Of a stretch of DNA of 64,000 nt, positions 1 through 8,373 are shown in pieces. The position numbers and the translations under genes are program-made. The stretch spans positions 62,001 through 126,000 of the forward strand of contig CATLAL010000003.1 of assembly GCA_949878425.1 (NCBI GenBank), given 5' to 3'. This DNA is from an uncultured Oscillospiraceae bacterium. GTDB lineage: Bacteria > Bacillota > Clostridia > Oscillospirales > Oscillospiraceae. The notes below the pieces were generated by a model that was not told where the DNA came from, made no database searches, and saw only the letters and a program-made list of their open reading frames with translations. Position 1 is the first letter of the stretch. Every line of letters begins with the position of its first letter.

Positions 1-1833
1 CAGCGTCCCGCCGCTTTGGATGGCGGCCGTCAGCTCCGCCGCGCTCCAGGTCCAGGCCTCCTCCTCCCCGAACCAGGCGTACTCATGGAACCGGCTGAGC
101 CGGTTGGACGCCGCCTCCCGGAGCAGCCGGACCAGCTCCCCGGCCTCCACATCGTCCTCAATGGCGGCAATGTCCTCCGCCTCCAGCTCCGAGAGCAGAT
201 TTCCCAGAGGGGAGTTGGTGTCATCCGGATGGTCCTCCGACTGCCGGGCGTAGGTCTCCAGGGCCTCCAGCAGCGGCAGGCCGTGCAGGTCCTCCCCCGG
301 GTGGTGCAGGACGGAGAGGATGTCGTCGTACAAGCTGCCGTCCTCCCTCTCCTCCAGGTGCACCAACCAGCGGTTGGTGTTCACCAGCAGCTCGCTCCGG
401 CCGATGAGGCCGTTGACCTCCTCCATAAAGGCGGCAATGGCGGCGGGGTCAAACCGGTGGTACTGGGAGTCGAAATTGAGGTCAAAAGCCACGGAGTTTT
501 CCCGGTCCGTCACCTCCGCACCGTTCTCCAGGTGGAACAGCCGGTAGGCGTAGGTACACGCCCCCTGCTGCATCTCGGGCAGGTACTCCAGCAGATAGTC
601 CAGACCGTCCTCCCGATAGAGGAAGCAGGTGCTGCCGTGGGTCTCGTCCAGGGTGTCGGACCAGAGTTGGTCGTCCCCCTGGACCACCTCCAGCCGGAAG
701 GCTCCGGGCAGGTCCCCCTCGCCCAGCCCCTTGCGCAGGATTTGCTCCTGTACGCCGTCCCGGTTCAGGTCCGGCGTATAGGGCAGTGCGCTGAAGTCCG
801 GCTCCATCTCGGAGGCGGGCGGCGTGTCCCCCGTCATCCGGCCAAAGGCGCAGACCGCCGTCAGGGAGAGGAGGAAAATCACTGCTATTGCCGCGCTGAC
901 AAGGGTTTTCTGTTGACAGGCGATCCGGCGCACGCGCTCCCGCAGGCTCCGCTTTCCCCCGGTCATGGTGGTGGCGCAGCTGAGGAGGTCCCGGGGCCCC
1001 GCCTTGGCCGTCACCAGGGCCAGCAGCGTCTCGCCGTAGGCCCGGCGCTCCCCGTCGCCCAGCTGCCGGAGGGCCCCCTCGTCGCAGGCCAGCTCGCCGT
1101 CCCGGCGGCTGAGGAACGCCGCCAGCCACACCAGGGGGTTCCACCAGTGGATCGCCAGCGCCGCGCCCCGGAGCACGCTCCACAGGTGATCCAGGTGGCG
1201 GTAGTGGGTCAGCTCGTGGATTTTTACGTGCCGGAGCATGGCCGGGTCCCCGGCGGCCTGGGGCGTCAGATAGACCGCCGGCCGGAGCAGGCCGAAGAGG
1301 CAGGGCGAGGGCAGTCCCTCCGCCACGTACACCGGCAGCGGCCCTCCCGCCCCCTCCAGGGGCCTCCTGACCCGCCGCAGACGGGCGGCGAAGCGGAGAT
1401 TGGCGGCCAGCAGGACCGCCCCCAACGCCAGCGCCCCCGCCATCCAGAGCCAGCCCAGGAGCTCCAGGGGGCTGACCCGGAGGGCGTAGCGGCGCAGTGT
1501 GGCCCCGCCGTCCTCCAGGCGGGCGTAGCCGAAGGAGTTGGCGTCAAAAACGGCCCCGTCCTCCCCCACGGCGGTGTCTGCCATATCGGACGCCGGCGCG
1601 GACTGGACCGGCAGCACATAGACGCTCTCCTCCCGGAGGACCTCCGGCACGCTGTAGCTGATCGTAAGCCCCGCCACCGGGGAGGTGAACAGCTGCACCG
1701 GCACCAACAGCCGCATCAGCACCAGCGCCCACAGGCCGTAGCGGAGCTTTGCGCTGATCCGCCTCCCCAGCCCGGACCGGACCGCCAGCACCGCCGCAAT
1801 TACCAGACAGGAGGACACAATCCACTCCGCCAT
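1..1833 (-). CDS. BlaR1/MecR1-type M56 sensor metallopeptidase (3' end beyond window)
   Basis: Membrane sensor-protease of the BlaR1/MecR1 family. In known members, cell-wall stress or beta-lactam binding activates the zinc protease, which leads to inactivation of the BlaI repressor. The reading frame is open from the ATG at 1833 to the window edge, so about 611 codons are visible and the C-terminus is missing. It starts with hydrophobic segments (about residues 1-20 and 30-55, again near 125-145), then the zinc motif HELTH at about 206-210, then another membrane segment near 290-310. The extracytoplasmic part does not show an obvious penicillin-binding module, so the signal may not be a beta-lactam. 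Its start overlaps the stop of the repressor gene (ATGA), showing translational coupling. The family call is firm; the ligand is unknown. Confidence 0.9.
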   Translation of the reverse strand, partial: MAEWIVSSCLVIAAVLAVRSGLGRRISAKLRYGLWALVLMRLLVPVQLFTSPVAGLTISYSVPEVLREESVYVLPVQSAPASDMADTAVGEDGAVFDANSFGYARLEDGGATLRRYALRVSPLELLGWLWMAGALALGAVLLAANLRFAARLRRVRRPLEGAGGPLPVYVAEGLPSPCLFGLLRPAVYLTPQAAGDPAMLRHVKIHELTHYRHLDHLWSVLRGAALAIHWWNPLVWLAAFLSRRDGELACDEGALRQLGDGERRAYGETLLALVTAKAGPRDLLSCATTMTGGKRSLRERVRRIACQQKTLVSAAIAVIFLLSLTAVCAFGRMTGDTPPASEMEPDFSALPYTPDLNRDGVQEQILRKGLGEGDLPGAFRLEVVQGDDQLWSDTLDETHGSTCFLYREDGLDYLLEYLPEMQQGACTYAYRLFHLENGAEVTDRENSVAFDLNFDSQYHRFDPAAIAAFMEEVNGLIGRSELLVNTNRWLVHLEEREDGSLYDDILSVLHHPGEDLHGLPLLEALETYARQSEDHPDDTNSPLGNLLSELEAEDIAAIEDDVEAGELVRLLREAASNRLSRFHEYAWFGEEEAWTWSAAELTAAIQSGGTL

Positions 1834-2210
1834 CAGTTTCCCTCCTCCGCTCTCTTCAGGATATCCCGCAGCTCCTGAATCTCCTCCCTGCTCAGCTCCT
1901 GCCGCTCCGCCATGGCGCTGAGCATCAGCCCCACGCTGCCCCGGTAGATGCGGTTTAAGAAGCTGTAGGTCTCCGCTATTACCGCTTTCTCTTGTTCTAC
2001 AGTAGGTGTATAGGATTTTGCCTTGCCAATCACCTCGCAGTGGACCAGCCCCTTTTCCTCCATACGGCGTAGGGTCGTGATGGTGGTGCTCTTGGCCCAG
2101 CCCACGCGCTCCTTCAGCCGGGCCACCAGCTGCATCACTGTCTGGGGGCTCTCCTCCCAGAGGCAGCTGAGCACGTTCCACTCGCCGCTGGTCAGTTTGA
2201 CTTCCTCCAT
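1833..2210 (-). CDS. BlaI/MecI/CopY-family transcriptional repressor
   Basis: 125-residue winged-helix repressor. The N-terminal half (about residues 5-75) reads as the BlaI DNA-binding domain, with the typical WAKSTTITTLRRMEEKGL recognition-helix region. The C-terminal half is a helical dimerisation tail that in this family contains the cleavage or inactivation site. The size matches the family (120-130 aa). It is the first gene of a two-gene operon with the M56 sensor protease and overlaps it by 4 nt. An inverted repeat covering the promoter upstream suggests autorepression. Whether it responds to beta-lactams or to another stress cannot be told from sequence. Confidence 0.93.
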   Translation of the reverse strand: MEEVKLTSGEWNVLSCLWEESPQTVMQLVARLKERVGWAKSTTITTLRRMEEKGLVHCEVIGKAKSYTPTVEQEKAVIAETYSFLNRIYRGSVGLMLSAMAERQELSREEIQELRDILKRAEEGN

Positions 2211-2234
2211 CTCGCGTACCTCCCTGGTTTATAC

Positions 2235-2273
2235 TGTAGACCTATCATATCACAATTTGGTCTACACTGTCAA
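2235..2273 (-). promoter_or_regulatory. Promoter and operator of the BlaI/BlaR operon
   Basis: On the minus strand there is a -35 TTGACA (2273-2268), an 18-bp spacer and a -10 TATGAT (2249-2244). A perfect 8-bp inverted repeat, TGTAGACC (2235-2242) and GGTCTACA (2259-2266), spans the spacer and the region just downstream of the -10. This is where a BlaI-type dimer would block RNA polymerase. The repeat shares the TGTA/TACA core of known BlaI/MecI operators. Confidence 0.75.
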
Positions 2274-2293
2274 CCAAAATGTGGTTACAATAT

Positions 2294-2331
2294 GGAAACA
2301 GCCGGTCCCTCAATGGGGACCGGCTGTTTCC
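2294..2331 (-). terminator. Strong hairpin after the TauE-like gene
   Basis: Perfect 16-bp stem (2294-2309 with 2316-2331) starting GGAAACAGCCGGTCCC, with a 6-nt loop. It lies 12 nt beyond the stop of the TauE-like gene and just upstream of the BlaI promoter. There is no long T-run, so it may be a weakly Rho-independent terminator or an mRNA-stabilising 3' structure that separates the two transcription units. Confidence 0.7.
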
Positions 2332-2343
2332 AATATGGTTCGC

Positions 2344-3135
2344 TCAAATGGCGTAGCGCCAGCTGTTGTAGATGCTGATGAGGATAATCACCGCCATCAG
2401 AGCCATAAACAGCTTTTCCACGGCCCGATTGTCCATCCGCTTGTTCAGCGCGCGGCCCAGAATTCCTCCGCCGATTCCCCCGGCCACCATCAGGCCAAGG
2501 ACCGGCCACTGGAAGGGCGGCACACTGTTCCCGGCCAGCACAGACAGCAGGCTTGCCAGCTGGCTGAAGAGGATGATGTACAGGCTGTTGGCCGCGGCGG
2601 TCTTGGTGTCCATGCTGAAGAAGAAGTAGAGGACCACCAGATTGATGGGACCGCCGCCAATTCCCAGAAAGCTGGACACACACCCCAGTGCCAGCCCGAT
2701 CAGGGCGCAGAACAGGGGATTTTTCATGCGGTGGGTTCGGACCTTGCTCTTATTGATGGTGTAGAGCAGGGTTCCGGTAGTCACGATGGCCAGAAAGACA
2801 GCCTGCACAGACCCGGCCATGTTGGGATTTTCGAACATAGCCCGCACGGCGGAAAAGAGCTTTTGCCCTATAAGGCCGCCGATGGCGGCTCCTATCGCCA
2901 AGGGCGTTCCGATGGCCATGGACACCCGCCGCTCCCCCGCCAGCATGGACCGGCCCACAGAGTAGCAGCTCATGGACAGCACCGTGCAGCTGGATAAAAA
3001 GCTGATAGTTGCCACCGTCTCCAGATGGAGCATATCCAGCACGGGCTTGATGACCACGCCCCCGCCGATGCCGCAGATCGCGCCTACGGCGCTGGCCAAG
3101 AGGCTTACCAGGAAAAACAGCAACAAGATACACAC
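2344..3135 (-). CDS. TauE/SafE-family sulfite/sulfonate exporter-like membrane protein
   Basis: 263-residue polytopic protein of the TauE/SafE (DUF81) family. Characterised members export sulfite, sulfoacetate or related organosulfur anions. The sequence has two homologous halves, each with the family signature GIGGG (residues 22-26 and again near 158), and about 7-8 hydrophobic segments. It is the last gene of the co-directional block that also contains a TauCBA-like importer, an aldolase, a phosphofructokinase and isomerase-like enzymes. That suggests it exports an end product, possibly a sulfonate or sulfite. The substrate is inference. A strong hairpin follows the stop codon. Confidence 0.88.
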   Translation of the reverse strand: MCILLLFFLVSLLASAVGAICGIGGGVVIKPVLDMLHLETVATISFLSSCTVLSMSCYSVGRSMLAGERRVSMAIGTPLAIGAAIGGLIGQKLFSAVRAMFENPNMAGSVQAVFLAIVTTGTLLYTINKSKVRTHRMKNPLFCALIGLALGCVSSFLGIGGGPINLVVLYFFFSMDTKTAAANSLYIILFSQLASLLSVLAGNSVPPFQWPVLGLMVAGGIGGGILGRALNKRMDNRAVEKLFMALMAVIILISIYNSWRYAI

Positions 3136-3189
3136 TCCCTTTCAGCGCCTACAACCCGCAGACGCCCAGACCCGGCTTAGAACCTGTAT

Positions 3190-4422
3190 TCAGCCGATCT
3201 GATTATACGTCTCCAGATCCTTGCAGATGGCCATAGCCGCGGCGCCCCTGGCTCCGCTGAAGCTGTCCGGCGCCACAAAAACATATTCTGTATCTGAGCG
3301 AATCACATTGCACAGATTCCGCCGGACCGTCTGCAGCAGACTGTCCCGATTCTCTTGGAGCTGGAACAGCTTTCCCTCAATCAGCATCATGCTGGGGCAG
3401 GCGAAGTTGATGATATTGGCTACCGCTACCCCCAAGGTGTACACCGCTTTTTCAACGGTCTCCCTCACCGCGGCGTCTCCCTCGGCCTGGCGCTCCAGAA
3501 GCTCCGCCATGGAGGGAGTCCTTCCCCCGCACAGCTCCTTCAGCCCAGGAACCTCTCCCCGTTCCATCGCCTCTTCACAGCGGGCGATAACGGCCCGATC
3601 GCTTGAGTAGGCCTCCAAGCAGCCCCGATTGCCGCAGCTGCACGGCAGGCCGTTGGGTTCCATTACCATGTGCCCAACCTCCCCCGCGCCCACGATAGAA
3701 CCAAAGGAACTGGCGGTGTTGAGCACCAGGGGACAGGCGATCCCCTCGGAAATAAAGAGATAGGCAAAGGTCTGGGCGCCGCCCAGGATCTCCCGCTGGA
3801 GGAGCTGTGCGCCATAGGCCCTGGCACAGGCGTTGTTCTCCACGCTGATGGAGCCGCCATATCCCAGCAGGGCCGCCACATCCCCCCGCAGATCCTTTTG
3901 AAACCAGCTGTAGCTGGGCCGCAGATCCAGCATTCCTCGCTCGCTGCTCACCAGCCCCGGCGCACAGACCCCCAGTCCCGCCAGGTCACTGACCCGCAGC
4001 CCGCAGGAGGAGAGAATTTTGTGGATCATGGCGCGGGCCAGCTCCAGATTTTTGCCATAGTCCCGGCAGGGGGTCTCGTCCCGGCAGCCGCACAGGAGCT
4101 GCCCCCGGAAATCCAGCAGGCAGGCTGTCCGCCAGCCCCCCTGAATCTCAAGGCCGATGAAATGCCTGGATTCCGGCACAATATCCACCGGATGGGCCTT
4201 CCGTCCCACATATCCCTCGCCGGACACAGCCTCTCCGGTCTCCCGAACAATGCCGGCGGCGATCATGGTGTTGACGTTGGTGGTAATAGTGGGCAGGGTC
4301 AGCCCCAGCCGCTGGGCGATTTCCGCCCGCTTGATGGGTCCGTTGTGATAAATGGTCCGCAGAATAGCCGACTGGTTGCTCACCTTCACCCGCGGCAGAT
4401 TCGCGCCCTGTTCAAATGGCAT
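3190..4422 (-). CDS. ROK-family transcriptional regulator (NagC/Mlc type)
   Basis: 410-residue repressor with an N-terminal winged helix (about residues 15-75, containing RAEIAQRLGLTLPTITTNV) and a ROK sugar-binding domain. The ROK zinc motif is present as CSCGNRGCLEAY. The usual kinase phosphate loop (DxGxT) is not evident, which favours a regulator over a sugar kinase. The frame stays open upstream for 85 more codons, but that part only shadows the next gene. The start at 4422 is preceded by GAGAGGTGAT, a plausible ribosome binding site. It lies between the NagB-like enzyme and the TauE-like exporter. Such repressors respond to sugars or sugar phosphates, so it probably controls the surrounding block. 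Confidence 0.9.
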   Translation of the reverse strand: MPFEQGANLPRVKVSNQSAILRTIYHNGPIKRAEIAQRLGLTLPTITTNVNTMIAAGIVRETGEAVSGEGYVGRKAHPVDIVPESRHFIGLEIQGGWRTACLLDFRGQLLCGCRDETPCRDYGKNLELARAMIHKILSSCGLRVSDLAGLGVCAPGLVSSERGMLDLRPSYSWFQKDLRGDVAALLGYGGSISVENNACARAYGAQLLQREILGGAQTFAYLFISEGIACPLVLNTASSFGSIVGAGEVGHMVMEPNGLPCSCGNRGCLEAYSSDRAVIARCEEAMERGEVPGLKELCGGRTPSMAELLERQAEGDAAVRETVEKAVYTLGVAVANIINFACPSMMLIEGKLFQLQENRDSLLQTVRRNLCNVIRSDTEYVFVAPDSFSGARGAAAMAICKDLETYNQIG

Positions 4423-4481
4423 TTCATCACCTCTCGATATATGTGATTTGATGATAGAATCCGCGTCTTCGCAAGGGGCCG

Positions 4482-5303
4482 CTACTCCGGCAGATTCGCC
4501 ACAAACTCCGTCATCCGCAGCAGCGCGTCCGGGTGGCTCTGCAGCAGGGTGGCCGGGAAGTGGGCGGAGGGCTCGCCGTAGGCCGCGCGGCGTACCACCG
4601 CCCGGTGCCAGTCCCGGAAGCAGCCCAGACGGACCTTCCGCGCGCCGTAGATCTCCTTCAGTCCGATGGTGACGCACCAGTGGGGCATATCGTCAATGGC
4701 TCCGTTGAGGTCGCCGATGGCGTTGGCGGTTCGGGTCTCCGGTGAGATCTCCAGCACCCTGGTGGGAAGATCCCGGAACTGCTCCGGCGTCAAGTCCTCC
4801 CGGGCCTCGTTAAAGGCCAGGTGTCCGTTGATGCCGATGCCGCCGAAGCAGATGTCCACGCCTCCCAGCTCCCGGATGAGCTCCCCCATCCGCTCCGGCG
4901 CGCCGGGGTCCGGAAAGACCCGCTGGGACTCCGGCATCACCAGCTCAGGCCGGATCTTGGAGTAGACCTCCCGGTCCATGAAGCCCCGGAAGCTGAGCTT
5001 GTGGTCCTTGGCGATCCACTCCCTGTCGTCCGTGAGGTACTCGTCCATATTCAGGAACCAGACGTCTCGCAGACTGATGGACTCCCGGTTGACCGTCTCC
5101 ACAAAGTAGGGGTACTGGCCCACCGGGCCCACCGGGCAGATAAAGACCGTCTTTTCCCCCAGATCGTTTTTCCGACGGATCTCCTCCACCATTTCCCGGG
5201 CAATCGCCTGAAACACGGCGGCATTGTCCTCCATCACCTCCAGGGGCAGCTTTGGCGATGCCAGAAGCTCCTCCCTATTGTAGGTATAATATTTGTGTCC
5301 CAT
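4482..5303 (-). CDS. NagB-family glucosamine-6-phosphate deaminase/isomerase-like enzyme, non-canonical
   Basis: 273 residues, the usual length for the glucosamine-6-phosphate isomerase/deaminase family. The conserved NMDEY block is at 85-89 (D87 matches catalytic Asp72 of E. coli NagB). The ring-opening loop reads GIGINGHLAFNE at 156-167: the His (H161) and Glu (E166) are kept, but the residue matching catalytic Asp141 is Asn (N159). A classical GlcN6P deaminase activity is therefore doubtful, and an aldose-ketose isomerase or a deaminase on a related sugar is possible. The ATG at 5303 follows AAGGAG. The gene sits 13 nt downstream of the DUF4838 gene and is co-transcribed with it. Confidence 0.82.
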   Translation of the reverse strand: MGHKYYTYNREELLASPKLPLEVMEDNAAVFQAIAREMVEEIRRKNDLGEKTVFICPVGPVGQYPYFVETVNRESISLRDVWFLNMDEYLTDDREWIAKDHKLSFRGFMDREVYSKIRPELVMPESQRVFPDPGAPERMGELIRELGGVDICFGGIGINGHLAFNEAREDLTPEQFRDLPTRVLEISPETRTANAIGDLNGAIDDMPHWCVTIGLKEIYGARKVRLGCFRDWHRAVVRRAAYGEPSAHFPATLLQSHPDALLRMTEFVANLPE

Positions 5304-5316
5304 ACTGCTCCTTTCT

Positions 5317-7146
5317 TTATGCACCAAAGCCGGTATATTTTTCAGTGACCTCCAGCACCCGGTAGACATCCAAACAGGGCTGGAACTCCCTCTCGTTTTC
5401 CGTTATCAGTTTTCTCAGAGCCAGCCAAGCCTCCCGGCCCCCGGCCCTGTCCCCCATGGCCAGACGGCGCAGCGCCTCCGCCATTCGGCATACGTACCGC
5501 CCGTGGTAGGCCAGCAGCCTCCAGGGGAGCGATTCCCCCGGCTCCGACGCAAAGGCCCGGACGGTCTCCACAGCCTCCTCCATCCGCCTCACCATGTCCG
5601 GATTGGTCCGGCTCCCCTTGCCGTTGACATAGTCGCAGCTGCTCAGGCGGGAGAGCGCGCCCAGATACTCCCGGACCGCCCCGGCTCTCTCGCCGTAGGC
5701 GGCGGTAAAATACTCGTCAATCAGCTCCTCCGTATCCGCTCCCTCGTCCAGGAGGGTATGGCCCATCACATAGTTGGGCAGGGCGTTGGGCAGGGCGCAG
5801 CGCAGCTCTTGGCAGCTGATATAGCCGTCCAGCCCCATCTGCCTGAGTTTTTTGATGTCGCTGCCGATTACTTGGGCTATGTGGACGTACCCCAGGTCTC
5901 CGTAGTGGGCCCGGCCCAGGGGGTAGTCGTAGACAAAGCTTTCCCCGGAGAAAACCTTCTGCCAGCCCCGGAGAAAGGCTAGATTCTCCCCCAGGTCCGT
6001 GGGCAGAGTGATCCGGTTGCGCGCAAAGGGAGGGATCTCCCTGGGAGCCCCCTCCAGGCAGTAGGACGCCTCAAAGGTCCGGCTGATGGGGGCGAACATC
6101 AGCACAAACCGGTCCGGATTCCTCAGACGCTCTTGCACCGGGGGCCAGAGCAGCTCCTGGTACAGCAGAAACACCAGCCGGGTTTCCAGCCCCTCCGCCG
6201 TCAGGCGGCGGTCGATCTCGTTGAGAAGCGCCGCGTACTGGTCGGAAACAGTGGTTTTCACGCAGCCGGCGCACTCACACACGCTGTTGTACTCGTCCGC
6301 CAGCCAGATGTGGAGGTAGTCCGCGGCAGGATGGCTTCTGGCGTAGTCCACCACAAGGGACGCGAAGGCATCCACCGCCTGAGCGCTGTGGTAGCAGAGG
6401 TTGGTATTGGCCGGGACGCCCCCCCGGAGGCCCCGCACGCCGTCCACCTGGGCGGCCAAAGGCCGCTTGGATGCCTCCAGGGGCCGTTCGTCCGGCTTCC
6501 AGGACAGGGCCGGATAGCCCAGAACCTCCCCGGTCCAGCCGTGGCCCACCCGGTGGAGCAGAAGGCCCCGCTTCTTTGCCGCCGCCTCCAGGACCTCCGT
6601 GTCCCGGGCCGCGTCGTCCACCGTGTACGCCTCCGGCTCCAGCAGGGGGTTTTTCTCGTGGCGGTACCAGCGCTCCAGGAAGGCATAGGGCAGCTTGAAT
6701 TGCAGGAAGAAGCTGTTGTAGCCCGCCTTGGGCAGCCAGTCGATGAAATCCAGAATATTCTCCAGGGAGTCCGCGCCCTCGATGCACACGCCCCGGTGGC
6801 GGAAGGAGGCCGTTTTCTCATAGTCCGCCGCAAGGCGGCTCCGGTCAATGGCCGGGACCTTCTCCCAGCCCTCCCCAGGCCCCAGGAAGCGGCAGCCCAG
6901 ACGGCGCAGGTAGTCGTAGCCCCCCAGCAGCGCCGCCCGGGGGCCGCTGCCGGAAATCGCGCCGCCCTCCGCCGTCATGTGGACGGAGAACCGCTCCGGT
7001 GCGGTGTCCTCCCCCTCCGCGGCCAGGGAAATCTCCAGCGGGCCCCCCTCCTGAGGCAGCATTTGGGCGAGATAGCGCCGGAGCTCTCCGGCGGCAAAGG
7101 CCAGGGGAGCCGCGCTCTCGGGGCTCCATGTAATTTGAAGCTGCAT
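5317..7146 (-). CDS. DUF4838 protein, glycoside-hydrolase-like, cytoplasmic
   Basis: 609 residues. The N-terminal about 115 residues resemble the alpha/beta domain that precedes GH20 and GH67-like catalytic barrels (pattern GPRAALLGGYDYLRRLGCRF). The rest matches the DUF4838 TIM-barrel type, with the CECAGC cluster at 290-295 that is frequent in this family. No signal peptide is visible, so it should act inside the cell on an imported glycoside or oligosaccharide. It lies between the TauA-like binding protein and the NagB-like enzyme, consistent with releasing a sugar that the neighbours process. No member of DUF4838 that I can name has a firmly proven substrate; the hydrolase role is inference. 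Confidence 0.8.
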   Translation of the reverse strand: MQLQITWSPESAAPLAFAAGELRRYLAQMLPQEGGPLEISLAAEGEDTAPERFSVHMTAEGGAISGSGPRAALLGGYDYLRRLGCRFLGPGEGWEKVPAIDRSRLAADYEKTASFRHRGVCIEGADSLENILDFIDWLPKAGYNSFFLQFKLPYAFLERWYRHEKNPLLEPEAYTVDDAARDTEVLEAAAKKRGLLLHRVGHGWTGEVLGYPALSWKPDERPLEASKRPLAAQVDGVRGLRGGVPANTNLCYHSAQAVDAFASLVVDYARSHPAADYLHIWLADEYNSVCECAGCVKTTVSDQYAALLNEIDRRLTAEGLETRLVFLLYQELLWPPVQERLRNPDRFVLMFAPISRTFEASYCLEGAPREIPPFARNRITLPTDLGENLAFLRGWQKVFSGESFVYDYPLGRAHYGDLGYVHIAQVIGSDIKKLRQMGLDGYISCQELRCALPNALPNYVMGHTLLDEGADTEELIDEYFTAAYGERAGAVREYLGALSRLSSCDYVNGKGSRTNPDMVRRMEEAVETVRAFASEPGESLPWRLLAYHGRYVCRMAEALRRLAMGDRAGGREAWLALRKLITENEREFQPCLDVYRVLEVTEKYTGFGA

Positions 7147-7166
7147 TTTGTGTTTCCTCTTATGAA

Positions 7167-7226
7167 ATGGGCCCGATGGAACATCGCTCCACCGGGCCCA
7201 TCCTCTTCCGTTTCCGTGGGAAGAGG
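7167..7226 (-). terminator. Two tandem hairpins between the TauA-like and DUF4838 genes
   Basis: The first stem pairs 7167-7180 with 7188-7201 (ATGGGCCCG arms with one mismatch). The second pairs CCTCTTCC (7202-7209) with GGAAGAGG (7219-7226). In the minus direction they follow the stop of the binding-protein gene. Neither has a clear T-run. They could be a partial terminator or a 3' stabiliser that keeps the abundant binding-protein mRNA above the level of downstream genes. Confidence 0.55.
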
Positions 7227-7237
7227 GGTCTATGTGC

Positions 7238-8317
7238 TTATTGCAGAGCCTCGCTGATAATGTCGAAGAGAACGAAATCGCTCACGTCCTCCTTGGCCTC
7301 CTCAGGCGTGATGTTCTCGCCCTTCACCATGTCGTTCTGCATGCCCTCGTAGTAGCCCTTGATGGTGCCGTCGGACATGCCGGCGGTCAGGTCGGCGATG
7401 TTGAACCAGTGGGCGTCGCCCACCTGCATCAGCTGGGCGTCTACGCCGGTCTTGGTCTGCTCGGCGCAGTAGCCGGCCACGGTCTCATAGTTCTCCACCT
7501 GGGAGCCCCAGTCCATGCCCTTGAAGAGGGCCCGGGTGAAGCGGACCAGGATGTCGTGGTTGGCCTCGGCGTAGTCGGGCAGGCAGATCCAGCTGGAGAT
7601 GTTGGTGGAGCCGTCGGCGAACTCGATCTCATAGGAGCCCTCCACCTGCTGGAGGATCTGGCCGGAGTAGGGGTTCCAGCACACGGCGGCGTCGATGGAG
7701 CCGGACACGGCGGCAGGCACCACGTTGTCAATGCTCAGCTCCATGGGCGTCACATCCTCGCGGGTCAGGCCGGCCACGGTGAGGGCGTTGTTGAAGGTGG
7801 ACTCGGAGGAGGAGCCGGCGTTGTAGGCGATGGTCTTGCCGGCCAGATCCTCTACGGACTCGATGCCGCTGTCCGGCATGCAGACCACCTTATCCACGGT
7901 GTGGACGCTGCTGGGGGCGAAGATCACGGCGCTGCCGGTGATGCACAGGCGGTGGGCGCCCTTGCCGATGTAGGCCAGATCGATGGAACCGCCCTCCATG
8001 GCGGAGATCTCAGCGGGGCCGTCGGGGAACTCGGTCAGCTGAATGGTGATGCCCTCCTCGGCGAAATAGCCCTGCTCAATGGCGGAGAGCACGCCCCACA
8101 GGGAGGCGTAGTTGGGCATGTAGCCGATGCGCAGAGTGATGGGCTCGGGACCGGCGGGCTCGCTGGGCTCGTTGGCGTCGTCCGGGGTCTCGTCGGGGTT
8201 GTTGGTCTGAGTGGGAGGGTCGTCCTCCTTCTGCTTGTTGCCGCCGTTGTTGCCGCCACAGGCCGCCAGGCCCATGACCATGACAAGCGCCAGCAGCAGC
8301 GCGGTCAGTTTCTTCAT
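7238..8317 (-). CDS. TauA/SsuA-like ABC substrate-binding lipoprotein
   Basis: 359-residue binding protein of the NMT1/TauA/SsuA (nitrate-sulfonate-taurine) class. The signal peptide ends in the lipobox LAAC with the lipidated Cys at residue 20, followed by a Gly/Asn/Pro-rich linker to about residue 55 and a two-lobed type II periplasmic-binding fold. Two ATGs lie 6 nt apart; the second (8317) has GGAGG at ideal distance, while the first overlaps it too closely. It is the third gene of a permease-ATPase-binding protein set. Family members bind taurine, alkanesulfonates, nitrate or pyrimidine precursors, so the ligand cannot be fixed. A sulfonate would agree with the TauE-like exporter in the same block. 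Confidence 0.9.
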   Translation of the reverse strand: MKKLTALLLALVMVMGLAACGGNNGGNKQKEDDPPTQTNNPDETPDDANEPSEPAGPEPITLRIGYMPNYASLWGVLSAIEQGYFAEEGITIQLTEFPDGPAEISAMEGGSIDLAYIGKGAHRLCITGSAVIFAPSSVHTVDKVVCMPDSGIESVEDLAGKTIAYNAGSSSESTFNNALTVAGLTREDVTPMELSIDNVVPAAVSGSIDAAVCWNPYSGQILQQVEGSYEIEFADGSTNISSWICLPDYAEANHDILVRFTRALFKGMDWGSQVENYETVAGYCAEQTKTGVDAQLMQVGDAHWFNIADLTAGMSDGTIKGYYEGMQNDMVKGENITPEEAKEDVSDFVLFDIISEALQ

Positions 8318-8373
8318 TTTCATTTCCTCCAAATTCAATTTGTATTCAAAAAAGCGGCTTCGCTTTTCTGACG

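Noticed and set aside
3190-4422. ROK protein as a sugar kinase in the catabolic block
   Set aside because: It has an N-terminal winged helix and lacks the DxGxT phosphate loop, so a repressor is the better call.
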